Notes: generated by a model not told the origin, from the sequence alone. A DNA stretch of 64,000 bases from CAVQYV01 sp963718295 [NCBI: uncultured Methylomirabilota bacterium] (GCA_963718295.1 CAVQYV010000003.1:496001-560000), one strand, 5' to 3'. Counted from the first letter of the stretch, positions 35,866-45,199 are shown. Translations and numbers: made by a program.

Positions 35866-37322
35866 CCGCGTTCCCCCCCGCCCTGAGGCCCTTCAAGCCC
35901 TCCAAGCTCTTCAAGCCCGTCCAGTGCCATCTTGCCCGGATTCAGTATATTCAGAGGATCCAGGACCCGCTTGATCTTCCGCATGATTTGCAGGGAGAAT
36001 CCGAGCTCCTCTTCCATGTACGATGCGCGGGTCAGGCCCACCCCATGTTCGCCGGTGGTCGTCCCCTCCAGTTCCAGGGCCATTCGGTGAATCTCGTCAC
36101 CGATCTGCTTCACCCGCTCAATTTCACGGGGATCGTTCGGGTTGATCACCGGCGCGGCGTGGAGGTTTCCATCCCCAATGTGGCCGTAAGTCACGATGGG
36201 GATGTCGTACTTGGCACTCAGGCTCTGGATGATGCGGAGCGCCTGGGCTACCTCGGTGATGGGGACGCAGATATCCTCCCCGATGTACACCCGAGTGGCC
36301 CCCGGTTTCACCCGGCCAGCCGCCGCGCCGACAACGCTCCTGGCGGCCCACAGGTCGCCCAGGCGCCGGGGGTCATCCGTCCACTCGACTTCTCGGGCAA
36401 ACTGCTGGCAGATCTCGGAGATGCTCTGGGCCTGATAGGCCACCTCCGCCGGCGAGCCGTCCACCTCGAAGAGCAGCATGGCCTCCGCCACCGGCAAGAT
36501 AAGGTCGGGCTGGTAGAGGGTAGCCGCCTGCATGGCGGTCTTGTCCATGATTTCGATCGCCGAGGGCAAAAGCCGCCGACGGAACACCTGGACCACCGCT
36601 TGGCCCGTCGCTTCCAGCTCGTCGAAAAAGGCCACCACCAGGCCCCGCTTCTCCGGGAGGGGCAAGACCTTGAGGCGAATCTGGGTGATGATGCCCAGGG
36701 TCCCCTCCGAGCCGGTCAGGAGCCCCGTGAGATCATAGCCCGCCACCGATTTCAAGGCCCGGGACCGGACGCCGCCGGTGACGATTCGCTCGCCGGTGGG
36801 CAGGACCGCCTCCAGGCCCAGGATGTATTGCTTGGTAGTTCCATACTTGACGGAGCGCTGGCCGCTGGAGTTGAAAGCGACCATGCCGCCCAGGGTGCAC
36901 ATCTTGGTGCTGCCCGGATCGGGAGGGAAGAAAAAGCCGTGGGGGGCAAGGGCTTGGTTCAGCTTCGCATGAACGATCCCCGGCTGCACCACAACCTGTA
37001 GATTCTCCAGATCGAGGGAGAGAATGCGATTCATGGGGGAAAGGTCCATGACGATGCCGCCTCGATGGGCCACCGAGCCACAGCACTGCCCCGTTCCCGC
37101 ACCGCGGGGGACGACCGGCACCGGGTATTCATTGGCCAGTTTGAGAACCTCCGATACCTGCTCGGTGGTCATCACCCGAATGACCAGGTCGGGCACCCAG
37201 TTGTGAATCTGGGAAAGCAGCGAGGAATCCGTGGCGTAGCAGAGCCGGTCGGTATCGCTGGGGAAGAAATTCCCGGGACCGACGATTTCAAGGACCTTGG
37301 CCAATAGAGCATCTGGCAACAT
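35862..37322 (-). CDS. glcD: FAD-linked 2-hydroxy-acid oxidase GlcD-like
   Basis: A 486-aa flavoprotein of the GlcD/D-lactate dehydrogenase family. The PCMH FAD domain reads VPRGAGTGQCCGSV, PPDPGSTKMCTLGGMVAFN and LLTGSEGTLGIIT. The C-terminal substrate domain contains YGHIGDGNLHAAP and GEHGVGL. It oxidises a 2-hydroxy acid to the keto acid and passes electrons to GlcF. ATG 37322 follows AGAAGGAGAACGGGC; the 12 codons upstream are unlikely to be used. The C-terminal tail is Gly/Glu-rich. Confidence 0.93.
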   Translation of the reverse strand: MLPDALLAKVLEIVGPGNFFPSDTDRLCYATDSSLLSQIHNWVPDLVIRVMTTEQVSEVLKLANEYPVPVVPRGAGTGQCCGSVAHRGGIVMDLSPMNRILSLDLENLQVVVQPGIVHAKLNQALAPHGFFFPPDPGSTKMCTLGGMVAFNSSGQRSVKYGTTKQYILGLEAVLPTGERIVTGGVRSRALKSVAGYDLTGLLTGSEGTLGIITQIRLKVLPLPEKRGLVVAFFDELEATGQAVVQVFRRRLLPSAIEIMDKTAMQAATLYQPDLILPVAEAMLLFEVDGSPAEVAYQAQSISEICQQFAREVEWTDDPRRLGDLWAARSVVGAAAGRVKPGATRVYIGEDICVPITEVAQALRIIQSLSAKYDIPIVTYGHIGDGNLHAAPVINPNDPREIERVKQIGDEIHRMALELEGTTTGEHGVGLTRASYMEEELGFSLQIMRKIKRVLDPLNILNPGKMALDGLEELGGLEGPQGGGERG

Positions 37323-37495
37323 GCCCGTTCTCCTTCTCATTGTAGTCTTCGGCCCCATGATCCGCCCAGTGCCCTATCTCACACACTCGGAATCACCCAT
37401 CTCCGAAAGGCTCAACCCTGCACTGGAAGGCCAAATGGAGCCTTCGGGAGGAATCTGAGCTGTGGAATCGGCTCCTGATGGATTGGCCAAGTCCC

Positions 37496-37524
37496 TGTCT
37501 ACTTCTTACGATTTCTCTTGTCAA
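37496..37524 (-). promoter_or_regulatory. Candidate promoter for glcD-glcF
   Basis: Minus-strand TTGACA (37519-37524), 17-base spacer and TAGACA (37496-37501), about 170 bases upstream of ATG 37322. The -35 is perfect and the -10 partial. Confidence 0.5.
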
Positions 37525-37644
37525 CCCTTTTCTCGCCCCAGGCGGCCTCCTGAGTCGGCTGTCATCACCCCATCAACCCTGCCAATGTCTCAGCCCCTCC
37601 CCACCCTCCCTCGTCGCATCATCGCATCCTCCAGCATAAAATCC

Positions 37645-37672
37645 TTGACGTGATCCACAATTTGCCTAAAAT
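37645..37672 (+). promoter_or_regulatory. Promoter of the dTDP-rhamnose operon
   Basis: TTGACG (37645-37650), 16-base spacer and TAAAAT (37667-37672). Transcription would begin near 37680, leaving a ~140-base leader before rfbA. That leader contains a C-run and G-run (CCCCCCGGGGGG) that can fold, but no clear attenuator. Confidence 0.6.
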
Positions 37673-37818
37673 GGCGCAGGAGAAGAACCAAGTCAAATGG
37701 TATGCACCCCCCGGGGGGCAGGTGCGAAAGCGCGGACCCTATTCCGCAGCAAGCTCGAGCTGCGGGAGATTATACCCTAAAGAACCCTAAAGAAATTGGA
37801 TCACCCAGAGGAAGGATC

Positions 37819-38706
37819 ATGAAAGGTATCATCTTAGCAGGAGGAAGTGGCACCAGGCTTTTCCCGGTAACCTCGGCGATCTGTAAACAGCTCTTGCCCA
37901 TCTATGACAAGCCCATGATCTATTATCCTCTCTCGGTGCTGATGCTATCCGGCATAAGAGACATCCTGATCATCTCCACCCCTAAAGATCTACCCAGGTT
38001 CAAGGAATTGCTGGGAGACGGCTCTCATCTGGGGCTCCATTTTTCCTATGAGGAACAGGCCCAACCCAACGGTCTCGCAGAGGCGCTCATCATCGGCGAT
38101 GAATTTGCAGGGGGCGGCAACGTCTGCCTGATCCTGGGGGATAATATTTTCTATGGCCATGGCCTTACGGAGGTATTGTTAAGAGCTGTGTACGACGTGG
38201 AGACGGAAGGTGGCGCGACGGTCTTCGGCTACTATGTCACCAACCCGGATCGATACGGGGTCATCGAGTTGGACCCAAAGGGAATGGCATTGTCGATTGA
38301 GGAAAAACCCCAGGAGCCCAAATCCCACTATGCGGTAACGGGGCTTTATTTCTATGATCAGGAGGCGGTCGAAATTGCCAAGGGCGTCAAGCCGTCCTGG
38401 AGAGGCGAGCTGGAGATCACCGATGTCAATAACGAATACATCCAAAACGGAAAACTCCGGGTGGAGCTCCTGGGAAGGGGTTATGCCTGGCTTGATACCG
38501 GCACCCACGAAGACCTGCTCGATGCGGGAGATTTCATAGCGACCATCGAGAAAAGGCAGGGGTTGAAGATCGCCTGTGTAGAGGAAATTGCCTATCGATT
38601 GGGATACATAGACCAGAGGCAGCTGTTGGCCCTCGCGGAGCCGTTGCGAAAGAATAGTTACGGACAATATCTCCTAAAACTGATCAGCCATCCTGCCAGA
38701 GATTGA
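37819..38706 (+). CDS. rfbA: Glucose-1-phosphate thymidylyltransferase
   Basis: First enzyme of dTDP-L-rhamnose synthesis: dTTP plus glucose-1-P gives dTDP-glucose. The protein is 295 aa, the normal length. [18 protein letters not shown] is the nucleotidyltransferase signature, followed by [54 protein letters not shown] and [17 protein letters not shown] 37819 with GAGGAAGGATC fixes the start. It is the first of three tightly packed rfb genes. Confidence 0.97.
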   Translation: MKGIILAGGSGTRLFPVTSAICKQLLPIYDKPMIYYPLSVLMLSGIRDILIISTPKDLPRFKELLGDGSHLGLHFSYEEQAQPNGLAEALIIGDEFAGGGNVCLILGDNIFYGHGLTEVLLRAVYDVETEGGATVFGYYVTNPDRYGVIELDPKGMALSIEEKPQEPKSHYAVTGLYFYDQEAVEIAKGVKPSWRGELEITDVNNEYIQNGKLRVELLGRGYAWLDTGTHEDLLDAGDFIATIEKRQGLKIACVEEIAYRLGYIDQRQLLALAEPLRKNSYGQYLLKLISHPARD

Positions 38707-38709
38707 TTC

Positions 38710-40131
38710 ATGCCATTTATTTTCGAAAGGTTGGAAATTCCCGAAGTCATACGGATTGAGCCCAAAGTCTTCTCCGATGGAAGAGGCTTTTTTGTGGAAA
38801 CCTATAAATATTCGGATTTCGCAGACTTCGGGATCAGGGACCACTTCGTGCAGGACAACCATTCCCGGTCGGTGAAGGGCGTTTTGAGGGGACTTCATTA
38901 CCAGAAGAATCCCAAGGCGCAGGGGAAGCTGGTGAGGTGCTCCAGCGGGAGAATCTACGATGTGGCGGTAGACATCCGAAAGGGCTCGCCCAGTTTCGGG
39001 AAATGGGTCGGCCTCGATCTCTCCGCTGAAACCAGCTCCATGGTCTATGTGCCGCCTGGCTTCGCCCACGGTTTCGTGGTGTTGAGCGAGACCGCTGAGG
39101 TGCTTTATAAGTGCACGGAGGAGTATTCTCCGATCCACGAATGCGGCATCCTCTGGAATGACACCGATATCCATATCAGGTGGCCCCTGAAAGACCCCAT
39201 CCTCTCACAAAGAGATGGCAGGCTTCCCAGGCTGAAGGACGCTGATAACAACTTCGAGTACTCATTGGAGCCGGCCATGAAGTTCCTGATTACCGGGGCG
39301 AAGGGACAGCTTGCACGGGCATTCATCGGGATGTTTCAGGACACCCACCATACCGCAATCGCTCCCGATGAGGAGGGACTGGATATCTGTCATCTGAATT
39401 CAGTCCTTAAGGCCGTTTCCGAGCATGAGCCCGATGTGGTGTTGAATTGTGCGGCGTACAATTGGGTGGACAGAGCCGAAGAGGATTTCGACGCGGCGTT
39501 GCAGGCCAATGCCAGGGGGGTGGAAAACCTCGCCCTCGCTTGCAAGAAACACCGCGCCCTGTTGGTCCATTTCGGCACCGATTACGTCTTCGATGGAACG
39601 AAAGAGGATTACTACACCGAGGAGGATGAGCCCAATCCGATCAATAACTATGGAAAAAGCAAACTGCTGGGCGAGAGGTTCCTGGTGGAGGGGACGGACG
39701 ATTTCTTACTATTCAGGGTCAGCTGGGTATATGGCGAGGGCCAGCAGAACTTCCTCTATAAACTATCGCAATGGGCGGAGAAGAACAAAGTGCTGAGAGT
39801 TGTCTGCGATCAAACCTCCGTGCCCACCTTCGCAGAAGACATCGCCCAGTTCACCCGCCTCGCCGTAGAAAATGGGGTGAGAGGGATCTATCATTTCACG
39901 AACGGCGGATATGCCTCAAGATTCGAGGTGGCTCGTTATTTCATCGAAAGACTGGGCCTGGATAGACTCATCCTGCCCGTGACCTCAGACTATTTCCCTG
40001 CACCCGCCAAGAGACCTCGCTTTTCTGCCATGTCCAATGGGAAGATCTCGAGGGCCTTAGATCTCGATATTCCTGGCTGGAAGAGCGGAATCGACAGATT
40101 CATTGAAAACGTCCTGGGGAGAATCCGATGA
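38710..40131 (+). CDS. rfbC-rfbD: RfbC-RfbD fusion: dTDP-4-dehydrorhamnose 3,5-epimerase / reductase
   Basis: A 473-aa bifunctional enzyme. Residues 1 to ~185 are a complete RfbC cupin epimerase (VFSDGRGFFVETYK, VLRGLHYQ with the catalytic His, YDVAVDIRKG, PPGFAHGF, LYKCTEEYSP). Residues ~190-473 are a complete RfbD reductase (FLITGAKGQLARAF for NADPH, NCAAYNWVDRAE, FGTDYVFDGT, and YGKSK as the catalytic YxxxK). The join occurs at EPAMKFLITG without a linker or a shift. Together they convert dTDP-4-keto-6-deoxyglucose to dTDP-L-rhamnose. The gene starts 4 bases after rfbA and overlaps rfbB by 4 bases. Confidence 0.96.
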   Translation: MPFIFERLEIPEVIRIEPKVFSDGRGFFVETYKYSDFADFGIRDHFVQDNHSRSVKGVLRGLHYQKNPKAQGKLVRCSSGRIYDVAVDIRKGSPSFGKWVGLDLSAETSSMVYVPPGFAHGFVVLSETAEVLYKCTEEYSPIHECGILWNDTDIHIRWPLKDPILSQRDGRLPRLKDADNNFEYSLEPAMKFLITGAKGQLARAFIGMFQDTHHTAIAPDEEGLDICHLNSVLKAVSEHEPDVVLNCAAYNWVDRAEEDFDAALQANARGVENLALACKKHRALLVHFGTDYVFDGTKEDYYTEEDEPNPINNYGKSKLLGERFLVEGTDDFLLFRVSWVYGEGQQNFLYKLSQWAEKNKVLRVVCDQTSVPTFAEDIAQFTRLAVENGVRGIYHFTNGGYASRFEVARYFIERLGLDRLILPVTSDYFPAPAKRPRFSAMSNGKISRALDLDIPGWKSGIDRFIENVLGRIR

Positions 40132-41096
40132 AGAAACTCTTGATTACCGGCGGCGCTGGCTTCATGGGGAGCGAATTCGTAAGGCAGGGAATGGCGAGGG
40201 GATACGAAATCGCAGTGGTGGATAAAATCACTTATGCCGGAGATGTGGAGAGAATAGAAGAGGTCAGGGATAAGCTGAACTTCTACCAGGCGGACATCGC
40301 CAATCGGGAATTCATGACCCACATCTTCCAGGCAGAAAGGCCCGAGGCTGTGGTCCACTTCGCGGCAGAAAGCCATGTGGACAGAAGCATACTCGATGCC
40401 TCTCCCTTCCTGGATACCAACATCAAAGGAACGCAAGTCCTGTTGGAGGTTTCAATGGGATCCGGGATCGAGAGGTTCTTGAATATCTCGACGGACGAGG
40501 TATATGGGGAACTCAAAGAGGAAGGCCAGTTTTCCGAGGAATCCCACCTGAATCCCAATTCTCCCTATTCTGTCAGCAAGGCCTCCGCGGATATGCTGGG
40601 GAGGGCACATCACAGGACCTACGGCTTGCCCGTGACCACAGTCAGGCCCTGCAACAACTATGGTCCATGGCAGTACCCGGAAAAGCTGATTCCCCTGGCG
40701 ATTACCAGGGCTTCCCATGATGAGAAAATACCCGTTTACGGAGCGGGAAAAAATATCCGGGAATGGCTCTTTGTTTCTGATTGTGCAGAGGCCCTATTCC
40801 GGATCCTGGAAAATGGCAAGATCGGGGAAGTGTACAACCTGGGAAGCGGAGAGGAAAAGAGGAACATCGACGTCGTCAAAGGCATCTTGCGAATCTTAGG
40901 CAAGTCTGAAGAATTGATAGAGTTCACCAAGGACAGGTTGGGACATGATTTCCGATATTCTTTGAATTCCGAAAAGATCAGGCAACAGCTGGGATGGAAG
41001 CCGAGAATGGACTTCGAAAAGGGGATCGAAGAGACAGTCAGGTGGTATAGGGACAGATCTGCCTGGACAAACTCCAAGCTCCATTTTTCCCCATAG
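40128..41096 (+). CDS. rfbB: dTDP-glucose 4,6-dehydratase
   Basis: A 322-aa extended SDR. NAD motif LLITGGAGFMGSEF, YAGDVERIEE, FAAESHVDRSI, the catalytic STDEVYGE region, YSVSKAS (YxxxK) and RPCNNYGPWQYPEKLIPL are all characteristic of RmlB. It dehydrates dTDP-glucose to the 4-keto-6-deoxy sugar, the step between rfbA and the fusion enzyme. ATG 40128 overlaps the fusion gene stop (ATGA). Confidence 0.96.
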   Translation: MKKLLITGGAGFMGSEFVRQGMARGYEIAVVDKITYAGDVERIEEVRDKLNFYQADIANREFMTHIFQAERPEAVVHFAAESHVDRSILDASPFLDTNIKGTQVLLEVSMGSGIERFLNISTDEVYGELKEEGQFSEESHLNPNSPYSVSKASADMLGRAHHRTYGLPVTTVRPCNNYGPWQYPEKLIPLAITRASHDEKIPVYGAGKNIREWLFVSDCAEALFRILENGKIGEVYNLGSGEEKRNIDVVKGILRILGKSEELIEFTKDRLGHDFRYSLNSEKIRQQLGWKPRMDFEKGIEETVRWYRDRSAWTNSKLHFSP

Positions 41097-41447
41097 GCCC
41101 CGATGGGGGGCCCCACAGACTTCTACTCGCGTATACGGAGTTCGGCATCAAGTCAGAGAAAGGCTATCCCAATATGAAACTCAGTGAACATGAGAGAGGA
41201 TGCAATGAGTAAAACGCCTGAAACCTGTTTTGAGCTGTTTTTTGGGCTTGTGACTTGCGACTTGCCACCTCTTTCCGTAGACCGTCGACTGTGGATCGCC
41301 ACATTGGAAAACCGCCTTCCTTGAGCCGGTCATTTACCGGGACCGAGTTAGCGAAATGTGGCCGCGCGGAGAGGATGATTTGTCGGTGATCGCGTCTATG
41401 AGTATCTGTTGCTCGGGACCTCGAATCGGAGCTGCGGGAAGGGAAAG
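41097..41447. other. Convergent intergenic region
   Basis: Nothing codable is supported between the rfb operon and the leftward subtilase gene. No strong terminator follows rfbB directly; only a short G/C-run palindrome (GGCCCCGATGGGGGGCC) occurs at about 41096. Confidence 0.4.
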
Positions 41448-41478
41448 ACCAAGGGCAGGCGATGAGCCTGCCCTTGGT
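41448..41478 (-). terminator. Terminator hairpin after the subtilase gene
   Basis: A 13-bp perfect stem, ACCAAGGGCAGGC (41448-41460) and its complement (41466-41478), with a 5-base loop. It lies 33 bases beyond the subtilase stop; the minus-strand 3' flank reads CTTTCCC. It could also serve read-through from rfbB. Confidence 0.65.
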
Positions 41479-41510
41479 ATTGGAAATATGGCTGAAATGC
41501 TACATCTCAA

Positions 41511-44036
41511 TCACGGGGAGGTGAATTTCCAGACATTTCGGGAGTAGCCCTGAGCGGGGCCGTAGACATATCCCCCCACGCAATAGATCTGACCGCCGAC
41601 CCGTCCGGCCATCGGCTTGAAGAGCTGCTGGCTGCCGTAGAGGTCGTTAATCCAGCCACCTGCGTAGTACCGCTCACTATCCTTCAGCCCGGTGGTTTCG
41701 TCGCTATTTCCGTGCAGGCAGAAGATCTTGGTGCCATAATTGACGGCACCCTGGCCGGCCCGGGCCTTTATCATGGCGGGTTTGCTGGCCCAGCTGTCGG
41801 TGGCCGGATCGTACTCCTGTACGATCGACTGCGCACTGCCCGAGGAGGAGAAGCCGCCCATGACCCAGATCTTGTCTAACCCATAGAGGCAGGCGCCGGC
41901 ATGGACAGCACTCGTCGGAATGTCGGCCTTCGACGACCAGCTATTGGTGCCTGGATCATAGACATAGGTGTTCTTCAGGAGAATGCCGCTCGCACCACCT
42001 CCCCCGAAGACGTATAATTTGCCCTCGTAGGCCACGACCGCGGCCCGAGTGATCTTCACGGGCAAATTGGGCCCCAAGCTCCAACTGCCGGTGGCAGGGT
42101 CAAAGATCTGCAGGGTATCGTAGTTGACGTGCGTATCCCAGTTATATCCTCCCACCACATAGATCTTGCCCTCAATGGCCGCAGCCCCGGCATTGGTGAC
42201 GGGCACAGGCATCATCCAGGCACCATCGACCACCGGGCGTCCACTGGTCAGGGTATATCTCTCCACCAGCCCGGTCACACCCCAGAAGGTGGCTCCCCCG
42301 AGGATCCAGAGATCGTTGCCGATCTGAGCGGAGGCAGCCCAACCATGCCCTAAGATGGTTTGACCTGCTATCTTCTCATATAAGTCACAATCGAAGCAAG
42401 CACCCCGGGAGGTGCCGCCGGCGTTGGTCACCGTCAGCCTCCCGAATCCGCGAGGCAGATCGCTCGGAACCTTGGCCACGATCTTGGTGCTGCTCCAGCT
42501 CACGATGGAGGCGGAGGGAAAGTCCATGCCCTTGAAGGTCAGGGTGCCGGTGGTGCCGAAGTTGACCCCGGTGAGGGTGATATTCTCCCCCCAGTTGGCC
42601 ACATAGGGTGTCACCAGGAAGATGGCCGGGTCGTTGGCCAGAGCAGACTCCAGGGATTTTTGCAGGTTCAACCTCCCCTCGGTGACGCATTTCTGAGAGA
42701 AGATCGGAGGGGCTTGCCCATCCTCTGCCCCATTGAGGATGATCCCCTTGATCTTCCTCCAGTTGAAGGTGGGTCCCCTCTTGCTCCAGATCACGGCAGC
42801 GGCCCCGCTTACCTGGGGACAGGCCATGGAGGTCCCGCTCAAGCTGCCATAGGTGTTAGATGGCAGGGTGCTCAGGATCTCATCCCCGGGGGCGAAGATA
42901 TCCACCGAGGAGCAGCCGTAGTTGCTCCAGGTCGGGATGGTGTCGGTCCGGTTGGAGCCCCCCACGCTGATGATGTTGTCCAGGTCGTATCCGGAGGGGT
43001 AATTCGGGGAGATGTCGTCATCTCCCCCGGTATCTCCGGCGGAGGCCACAAAGATCACCCCGGCGTTCTGGGCGGCCAGGATGGTGTCACGCAGGGCCTG
43101 CGAGAACCCACCCCCACCCCAGCTATTGTTCCAGATCATCCGGTATCCCTCCCGGGCCCGGATCGACAGGGCATATTCCATGCAGGTGATGGCATCGGAG
43201 GTAAGGCCTCCGGAGGCAGACATGAACTTCAATGCCATGATCTTTGCGGTCCAAGCCACGCCGCTGATCCCTTTGCCGTTATTGCCCCTGCCCCCGATGA
43301 TGCCGGCGCAGTGGGTGCCGTGCCCGTAGTCATCCATGGGGTCGCTATCCTTGTAATAGCGGTCGATCCCAAAGACATCGTCGATATACCCGTTGGCATC
43401 GTCGTCCTTCGCGTTGCCGGGAATCTCCTTGGGGTTCTTCCACATATTGGCACCCAGATCTTCGTGGCTGTAATCCACCCCGCTATCGATCACCGCTACA
43501 ACCACGCCAGCTCCGTATCGATGGATATCCCAAGCCTCAGGGGCATCGATGTCCGCATCGGTCGTGCCGCCCAACTGCCCGGTATTATTCAGGGCCCATT
43601 GCTCCCCAAACTTCGGGTCGTTGGGCAAGACGTGCGGCTTCACGTAATAGTTGGGCTCCGCGTATTCCACCGAACCGCTGCGGTATAAGGCCTCGATGCT
43701 TTGGCCCACGGAGAGGCGAGTCGAGGTCTTGAGCAGCAGGACCCCGGCTGCCGGATGGGCCTCTAAGATCCTGGCCTGGATCTCTTGTAGGGCAGCCCGG
43801 GCACCGGTAGGAAGGGAGGCCAACATCTGGGCAGAGGCCTCCGGGCCGAATGTGGGCAGGGGTTTGACCCCCTTGAATTTCACCAGGATCTGATCGGGGG
43901 CGAATTTGACATGGCCTTCAGGGGGGGCGAACGTGTACTGCGGGGCGAAACCTGTGCCGGCATGGGCCTGATATGCCAGGGCAAAGAGAAGCACCCAAAC
44001 GCCCATCAGGCTGAGCACAATCCATTTTCCTTTCAT
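41511..44036 (-). CDS. Secreted S8 subtilase with IPT/TIG domain and Kelch-type repeats
   Basis: An 841-aa exported protease. A signal peptide ends AYQAHA near residue 26, and residues ~40-135 look like an I9-type propeptide. The catalytic domain has D184 (VAVIDSGVDYS), H239 (DYGHGTHCAG) and S403 (GTSMACPQVSG). An IPT/TIG fold follows (~470-560, ENITLTGVNFG), then at least four Kelch blades (KIYVVGGYNWD, KLYVFGGGG, KIWVMGGFSS, QIYCVGGYVYG). The oxyanion-hole residue, normally Asn in AAGN, is Asp335 (VASAGDTGG). No C-terminal anchor is present. It lies 29 bases after a small hypothetical gene on the same strand. Confidence 0.92.
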   Translation of the reverse strand: MKGKWIVLSLMGVWVLLFALAYQAHAGTGFAPQYTFAPPEGHVKFAPDQILVKFKGVKPLPTFGPEASAQMLASLPTGARAALQEIQARILEAHPAAGVLLLKTSTRLSVGQSIEALYRSGSVEYAEPNYYVKPHVLPNDPKFGEQWALNNTGQLGGTTDADIDAPEAWDIHRYGAGVVVAVIDSGVDYSHEDLGANMWKNPKEIPGNAKDDDANGYIDDVFGIDRYYKDSDPMDDYGHGTHCAGIIGGRGNNGKGISGVAWTAKIMALKFMSASGGLTSDAITCMEYALSIRAREGYRMIWNNSWGGGGFSQALRDTILAAQNAGVIFVASAGDTGGDDDISPNYPSGYDLDNIISVGGSNRTDTIPTWSNYGCSSVDIFAPGDEILSTLPSNTYGSLSGTSMACPQVSGAAAVIWSKRGPTFNWRKIKGIILNGAEDGQAPPIFSQKCVTEGRLNLQKSLESALANDPAIFLVTPYVANWGENITLTGVNFGTTGTLTFKGMDFPSASIVSWSSTKIVAKVPSDLPRGFGRLTVTNAGGTSRGACFDCDLYEKIAGQTILGHGWAASAQIGNDLWILGGATFWGVTGLVERYTLTSGRPVVDGAWMMPVPVTNAGAAAIEGKIYVVGGYNWDTHVNYDTLQIFDPATGSWSLGPNLPVKITRAAVVAYEGKLYVFGGGGASGILLKNTYVYDPGTNSWSSKADIPTSAVHAGACLYGLDKIWVMGGFSSSGSAQSIVQEYDPATDSWASKPAMIKARAGQGAVNYGTKIFCLHGNSDETTGLKDSERYYAGGWINDLYGSQQLFKPMAGRVGGQIYCVGGYVYGPAQGYSRNVWKFTSP

Positions 44037-44065
44037 CTCTCAGTCTCCTTTCCTTTTTCACAGCT

Positions 44066-44416
44066 TCACTTTTGGGTTGACCAGAGGAGTTTTCCCGACA
44101 TTCTGCGCTTTCCCCCACCCCCTTCCCTTCCCCGGCGCGCCGGGTAGTCGATGTAGACTTGCAGCTCAAAGGTGACTTGTTTCCCTGCTGCGACAGCCAG
44201 GGTGATGCCTTTGATGATGTTCTTCTGTGCTTCATTGACGGCATCTCCAAGACCTCCCTCGCCCGCTCCCGTATCGCTCGTCCGGGTCGCTGGAGGCAGC
44301 ATCTTCCGAGACACATTTTCGGCCCAAGCGTTGGATACCAAGGAGGCAATGGCCTCGATGGCTGCCATTCGCACCTGCGGATCCTGGTGGGTGGCAGATT
44401 CCCTGAGCTGGTTCAT
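44066..44416 (-). CDS. Small hypothetical protein upstream of the subtilase
   Basis: A 116-aa protein without a recognised family. The N-terminal ~30 residues (DPQVRMAAIEAIASLVSNAW) look like one HEAT-type helix pair, followed by a Gly-rich turn, an Ala-rich helix, a beta segment (GKQVTFELQVYIDY) and a basic Gly/Arg tail. There is no signal peptide. A plausible SD (AAAGG) precedes ATG 44416. It is probably co-transcribed with the subtilase from the 44666-44694 promoter and might act as chaperone or regulator; that is speculation. Confidence 0.55.
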   Translation of the reverse strand: MNQLRESATHQDPQVRMAAIEAIASLVSNAWAENVSRKMLPPATRTSDTGAGEGGLGDAVNEAQKNIIKGITLAVAAGKQVTFELQVYIDYPARRGREGGGGKRRMSGKLLWSTQK

Positions 44417-44434
44417 TCTGTCGGAGCCTTTCAG

Positions 44435-44468
44435 TTGGATGCATCACCCAATTGGATGCATTACCCAA
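44435..44468. repeat. 17-bp tandem repeat upstream of the subtilase operon
   Basis: TTGGATGCATCACCCAA (44435-44451) is followed directly by TTGGATGCATTACCCAA (44452-44468): 16 of 17 positions agree. Each unit has TTGG/CCAA ends around a palindromic ATGCAT. The array starts 19 bases before the hypothetical gene's ATG, within its mRNA leader. It could be a repressor site or an RNA structure. Confidence 0.7.
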
Positions 44469-44665
44469 TCAGGAGGTTCCGCAGAACCGGAAAGAGCTAA
44501 AAAAGGTTACGAGTCAAGGGGGCTCAGAGCAGAGGACTGGGCACATACCTGCATCCTGCATTCTCTGGAGGGGGGAGGGGGAAGGATTGCAGTTGACCTG
44601 AGGGGCAAAGCCTCATCGAAAATCCGAGGCTGCAAGCCGAAGTGGCACATCGAACTTTCTATCTT

Positions 44666-44694
44666 AATTTAGTCCGATGGAGAGGATTTGTCAA
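44666..44694 (-). promoter_or_regulatory. Strong promoter for the subtilase operon
   Basis: Minus-strand TTGACA (44689-44694), exact 17-base spacer and TAAATT (44666-44671). Transcription would start near 44660 and run through the 17-bp repeats into the 44416 and 44036 genes. Confidence 0.7.
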
Positions 44695-44730
44695 CCCCTT
44701 TTCACAGGCCTTTCGAGGCTGCCAAAACAA

Positions 44731-44770
44731 AGGCCCCGGAATCGATCACCAGCAGATGAATCCGGGGCCT
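44731..44770 (-). terminator. Terminator of the cupin gene
   Basis: A 10-bp perfect stem, AGGCCCCGGA and TCCGGGGCCT, with a 20-base loop, followed on the minus strand by TTGTTTT. It lies 25 bases past the cupin stop and just before the next leftward promoter. Confidence 0.75.
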
Positions 44771-44794
44771 GGCCGCTATCTCGAAAAGCCTTGA

Positions 44795-45199
44795 TTATGC
44801 CTTCTCGGGAACCCTGATCACCGCCTCATTGAGGAGGTTCTTCACGATCTCCTCGGGGAGCGCGGGGACATATACACAATACATCTGCATGGTTTCATCG
44901 CAAAAATTCTTGCAGTTATGTTTTACCCCGGCCGGGGCATAGATGATGGTGCCGGGCATCAGCTCGAAGGTCTTCCCGTCATCCTCCCCTTCTCCCCTTC
45001 CCGTAATGACATAGATGATCTCATCCACGACATGGGTGTGGACCCCGGTCTGTCCCGTATGAGGAGCCAGGGTGGACATGAGGAAAGTCGCATTGGCCAC
45101 GTTCTGGTCCTGCTGAGGGGTGTACAAGATCTGCAGGCACCTTTCATTGGGAGGGGCAACCATCTTGCTGGGGATTTTCCAGAGTCTTTTATGAGGCAT
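44795..45199 (-). CDS. Cupin-domain protein
   Basis: A 134-aa single-domain cupin. Motif 1 is TGVHTHVVDEIIYVITGRGE (two His and a Glu as metal ligands), and motif 2 is PGTIIYAPAGVKHNCKN with the fourth His. Small cupins of this kind are metal-binding enzymes or sugar/ligand sensors; the substrate cannot be deduced. It is the second gene after the zinc-ribbon gene on the same strand and is closed by the terminator at 44731. Confidence 0.85.
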   Translation of the reverse strand: MPHKRLWKIPSKMVAPPNERCLQILYTPQQDQNVANATFLMSTLAPHTGQTGVHTHVVDEIIYVITGRGEGEDDGKTFELMPGTIIYAPAGVKHNCKNFCDETMQMYCVYVPALPEEIVKNLLNEAVIRVPEKA

